From Parabacteroides goldsteinii DSM 19448 = WAL 12034 (GTDB lineage Bacteria; Bacteroidota; Bacteroidia; Bacteroidales; Tannerellaceae): 64,000 nt of DNA. How positions within the stretch are numbered: position 1 is the stretch's first letter; each line of letters begins with the position of its first letter. Below are positions 63,405 through 64,000 of this stretch, piece by piece. The notes beneath the pieces are model-generated. The model did no database searches. It was not told the DNA's origin and was given only the letters and a program-made list of their open reading frames with translations. The DNA lies in contig NZ_KQ033912.1 of NCBI RefSeq assembly GCF_000969835.1, forward strand, positions 1 through 64,000, read 5' to 3'. A program made the translations under genes and the position numbers.

Positions 63405-64000
63405 ATGATACAAAAACTTTTAGGGTTTGATAAACAAACCATGAGAATCCGTACGGAAGTTATCGCAGGTATAACCACATTCCTGACAATGAGTTATATC
63501 CTGGCTGTGAACCCATCCATCCTGGGAACTACCGGTATGGACAAAGGAGCAGTTTTTACGGCCACGGCTCTGGCTTCCGCAATTGCCACCCTGCTCCTCG
63601 CCTTTATGGCCAAACTGCCGTTCGCACAGGCACCTAGCATGGCGCTGAACGCATTTTTTGCTTTCACGCTGGTACAGGGCATGGGATATTCCTGGCAGAC
63701 GGCGATGACGGCGATGTTTGTCGAAGGGGTGATATTCATCCTTATTACTTTTCTGAATATCCGGGAGATCATACTTAACAGCATTCCCATGAACCTGCGG
63801 TATGCCATATCGGCTGGGATCGGCATGTTCATTGCATTCATAGGGTTGAAGAATGCGGGGATCATTGAATCCAACCCTGTCACCTATGTGATGTTCGGGG
63901 CCTTTACGCCGTCTTCGGTCCTGGCGATGGTCGGGATATTGTTAAGCGGCATACTGATTGTCAAAAAGGTGAAAGGCGCATTGTTCTACAGTATCCTGAT
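63405..64000 (+). CDS. NCS2 family purine permease, 3' end beyond the window
   Basis: The first 198 codons of a nucleobase permease (AzgA/GhxP type). The start MIQKLLGFDKQTMRIRTEV is followed by the family block AGITTFLTMSYILAVNPSIL and APSMALNAFFAFTLV, with six helices in view. It imports adenine, guanine or hypoxanthine with H+. It begins 11 bp after the DUF5020 gene, so the two are probably co-transcribed. The remaining two thirds lie outside the window. Confidence 0.92.
   Translation, partial: MIQKLLGFDKQTMRIRTEVIAGITTFLTMSYILAVNPSILGTTGMDKGAVFTATALASAIATLLLAFMAKLPFAQAPSMALNAFFAFTLVQGMGYSWQTAMTAMFVEGVIFILITFLNIREIILNSIPMNLRYAISAGIGMFIAFIGLKNAGIIESNPVTYVMFGAFTPSSVLAMVGILLSGILIVKKVKGALFYSIL

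Overview
The window is a chromosomal segment of a Bacteroidales bacterium, most likely Parabacteroides or a close relative (inference). Evidence seen directly: promoters of the Bacteroidetes type (TTTG, 19-21 bp, TAnnTTTG) sit in front of most transcription units, Shine-Dalgarno sequences are rare, the primary sigma factor is the short 286-residue form, and there are three GH92 glycosidases, a giant hybrid two-component sensor and a PPi-dependent phosphofructokinase.

Layout. 1-4.8 kb: an rRNA operon on the minus strand (23S cut by the window edge, tRNA-Ala, tRNA-Ile, 16S) with two tandem promoters. 5-15.5 kb: housekeeping genes (rpoD, an HtrA protease, RNase P RNA, a YihY membrane protein, a MATE transporter, riboflavin synthase, a TM2/DUF2752 cluster, pfp). 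15.6-20.4 kb: an accessory, partly decayed stretch with a HEPN/Abi_2 protein next to a possible structured RNA, a hydrolase fragment, a DUF1349 protein, a broken SWIM-zinc-finger gene, an HU-like protein and a DUF3791-DUF3990-DUF3791 operon that looks like a toxin-antitoxin module. 20.5-33.2 kb: a mannoside-degradation locus with three GH92 enzymes, a secreted metallopeptidase-like lipoprotein and a hybrid two-component sensor. 33.3-45.4 kb: a TlpA lipoprotein, OsmC, a NifU-like scaffold/GGGtGRT pair, a GNAT, a Crp-like regulator, a DsbA-like protein, DUF763, a protease-like TPR protein and an AAA/nuclease protein. 45.5-51.6 kb: a TolC-HlyD-two permease exporter and an MFS exporter. 52-53.5 kb: an FHA protein and a duplicated leader element. 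53.5-64 kb: nadK, a CBS protein, pdxJ, exbB-exbD-tonB, a DJ-1 protein, EamA, menA, small membrane proteins, a Ca2+/Na+ antiporter, DUF5020 and a truncated NCS2 permease.

The most unusual signal is not a gene. Three intergenic regions (7.9, 18.6 and 40.9 kb) each hold 3-5 palindromes spaced 21-24 bp apart, about two DNA helical turns. The palindrome sequence differs at each locus, the spacers are unrelated, and each array lies inside a longer inverted repeat. Other leads are the HEPN/Abi_2 gene with two hairpins in its leader, a 77-bp exact duplication that looks like a 14-codon leader peptide plus attenuator with a palindromic operator, and a GH92 enzyme whose general-acid Glu is replaced by Gln.
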